Assembly: GCA_024644505.1 (NCBI GenBank)
Contig: JAHEHQ010000177.1
Location: 1-5,848, forward strand
Length of the DNA: 5,848 bases
Source of the DNA: Gammaproteobacteria bacterium
GTDB lineage: Bacteria; Pseudomonadota; Gammaproteobacteria; Chromatiales; Chromatiaceae
Reading direction: 5' to 3'
The notes below the pieces were generated by a model that saw nothing but the letters and a program-made list of their open reading frames with translations, ran no database searches and was not told where the DNA came from. Below are positions 5,414-5,848 of this stretch, piece after piece. Numbering within the stretch: position 1 is the first letter of the stretch; each line of letters starts with the position of its first letter. The position numbers and the translations under genes are program-made.

Positions 5414-5848
5414 ATGGAATTGGAATTGAGCGAACCCGAAAAGAAACTGTTGATAGTGGAGGATGACCCGGGCCTGTTGAGCCAGCTCCAGTGGGGGTTT
5501 GAGGGCTATGAGGTGGAAGGGGCGGCGGACAGGGAGTCGGCTCTGGTGCAGCTGCGCCGGTTGGAACCCGCGGTCGTGACACTCGACCTCGGTTTACCCC
5601 CTGACCCGGGTGGTGTCTCCGAAGGGTTCGCCACGCTCAAGGAGATCCTCTCTCTTGCTCCGGACACCAAGGTTATTGTGGTGACCGGGCACAACGACCG
5701 GAACAACGCGGTGCGCGCCATCGGGTTGGGCGCCTACGATTTCTACGAAAAGCCGATCGATCCCGATCTTCTGAATCTCGTGGTTGAAAGGGCGGCGAGA
5801 GTGCACAACCTCGAACAGGAAAACAGGCGCCTGGCAACCAATGAAAGT
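5414..5848 (+). CDS. prsR: PEP-CTERM-box response regulator PrsR, N-terminal receiver domain (3' part outside window)
   Basis: The first 145 codons are present and the frame stays open to the right edge. They encode a receiver domain: KKLLIVEDDPG (10-20) with acidic pair D17/D18, VVTLDLGLPPDPGG (54-67) with phospho-acceptor D58, the switch Thr in VIVVTGHND (87-95, T91) and KP at 113-114. The loop after D58 is longer than in typical receivers (PPDPGGVSEG, 62-71), which I associate with this family. A charged linker, VHNLEQENRRL, starts near 131. Known PrsR proteins continue with a sigma-54 AAA+ activator domain and a Fis-type helix-turn-helix, neither of which is visible here. PrsR is the expected phosphate partner of PrsK and would activate RpoN-dependent promoters of PEP-CTERM genes. 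The start is ambiguous: ATG 5414 overlaps the AAGGA at 5410-5414, while in-frame TTG 5420 lies 5 nt after it. I keep ATG, which a weaker GGA at 5406-5408 could serve. Confidence 0.94.
   Translation, partial: MELELSEPEKKLLIVEDDPGLLSQLQWGFEGYEVEGAADRESALVQLRRLEPAVVTLDLGLPPDPGGVSEGFATLKEILSLAPDTKVIVVTGHNDRNNAVRAIGLGAYDFYEKPIDPDLLNLVVERAARVHNLEQENRRLATNES

Overview
The window is part of an exopolysaccharide (EPS) biosynthesis locus of the exosortase A (XrtA)/PEP-CTERM type from a Gram-negative bacterium. The marker genes are a PEP-CTERM-associated priming glycosyltransferase (TIGR03013-like), the membrane histidine kinase PrsK (TIGR02916-like) and the start of its response regulator PrsR (TIGR02915-like). 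From general knowledge this combination occurs mainly in environmental beta-, gamma- and some deltaproteobacteria. The moderately high GC content and typical proteobacterial codon use fit a gamma- or betaproteobacterium; the genus cannot be told from this sequence. No exosortase gene and no PEP-CTERM protein lies inside the window, so their presence nearby is inferred.

Layout. Left arm, minus strand (1-1571): a complete TviB/WbpO-type UDP-sugar 6-dehydrogenase (294-1571), followed 13 bp downstream by a UDP-glucuronate 4-epimerase-like gene whose 3' part runs off the left edge (1-280). Centre (1572-1884): a 313-bp divergent intergenic region holding a candidate sigma-70 promoter, a 13-bp perfect palindrome and an AT-rich inverted repeat. 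Right arm, plus strand (1885-5848): the priming transferase (1885-3285), prsK (3343-5394) and the first 145 codons of prsR (5414 to the right edge), spaced 57 and 19 bp apart and probably one operon. No RNA genes, mobile elements or CRISPR arrays were seen.

How the parts fit. The left arm would make an activated uronic-acid-type sugar (UDP-sugar oxidation at C6, then C4 epimerisation). The transferase would load the first sugar phosphate onto the undecaprenyl-phosphate carrier in the inner membrane to start EPS repeat-unit assembly. PrsK and PrsR form a two-component pair. PrsR-family proteins are NtrC-like sigma-54 activators, although only the receiver domain is visible here. Work on floc-forming bacteria links PrsK/PrsR and RpoN to expression of PEP-CTERM genes. 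The locus therefore seems to couple EPS synthesis to a regulator of the surface proteins that work with that EPS.

Most of this is a recognisable system rather than a new one. The points most worth a second look are the very short or absent leader predicted for the transferase mRNA, the pairing of an N-acetylhexosamine-type dehydrogenase with a glucuronate-type epimerase, an unusual Phe in the epimerase's expected adenine-binding position, and the shared divergent control region.
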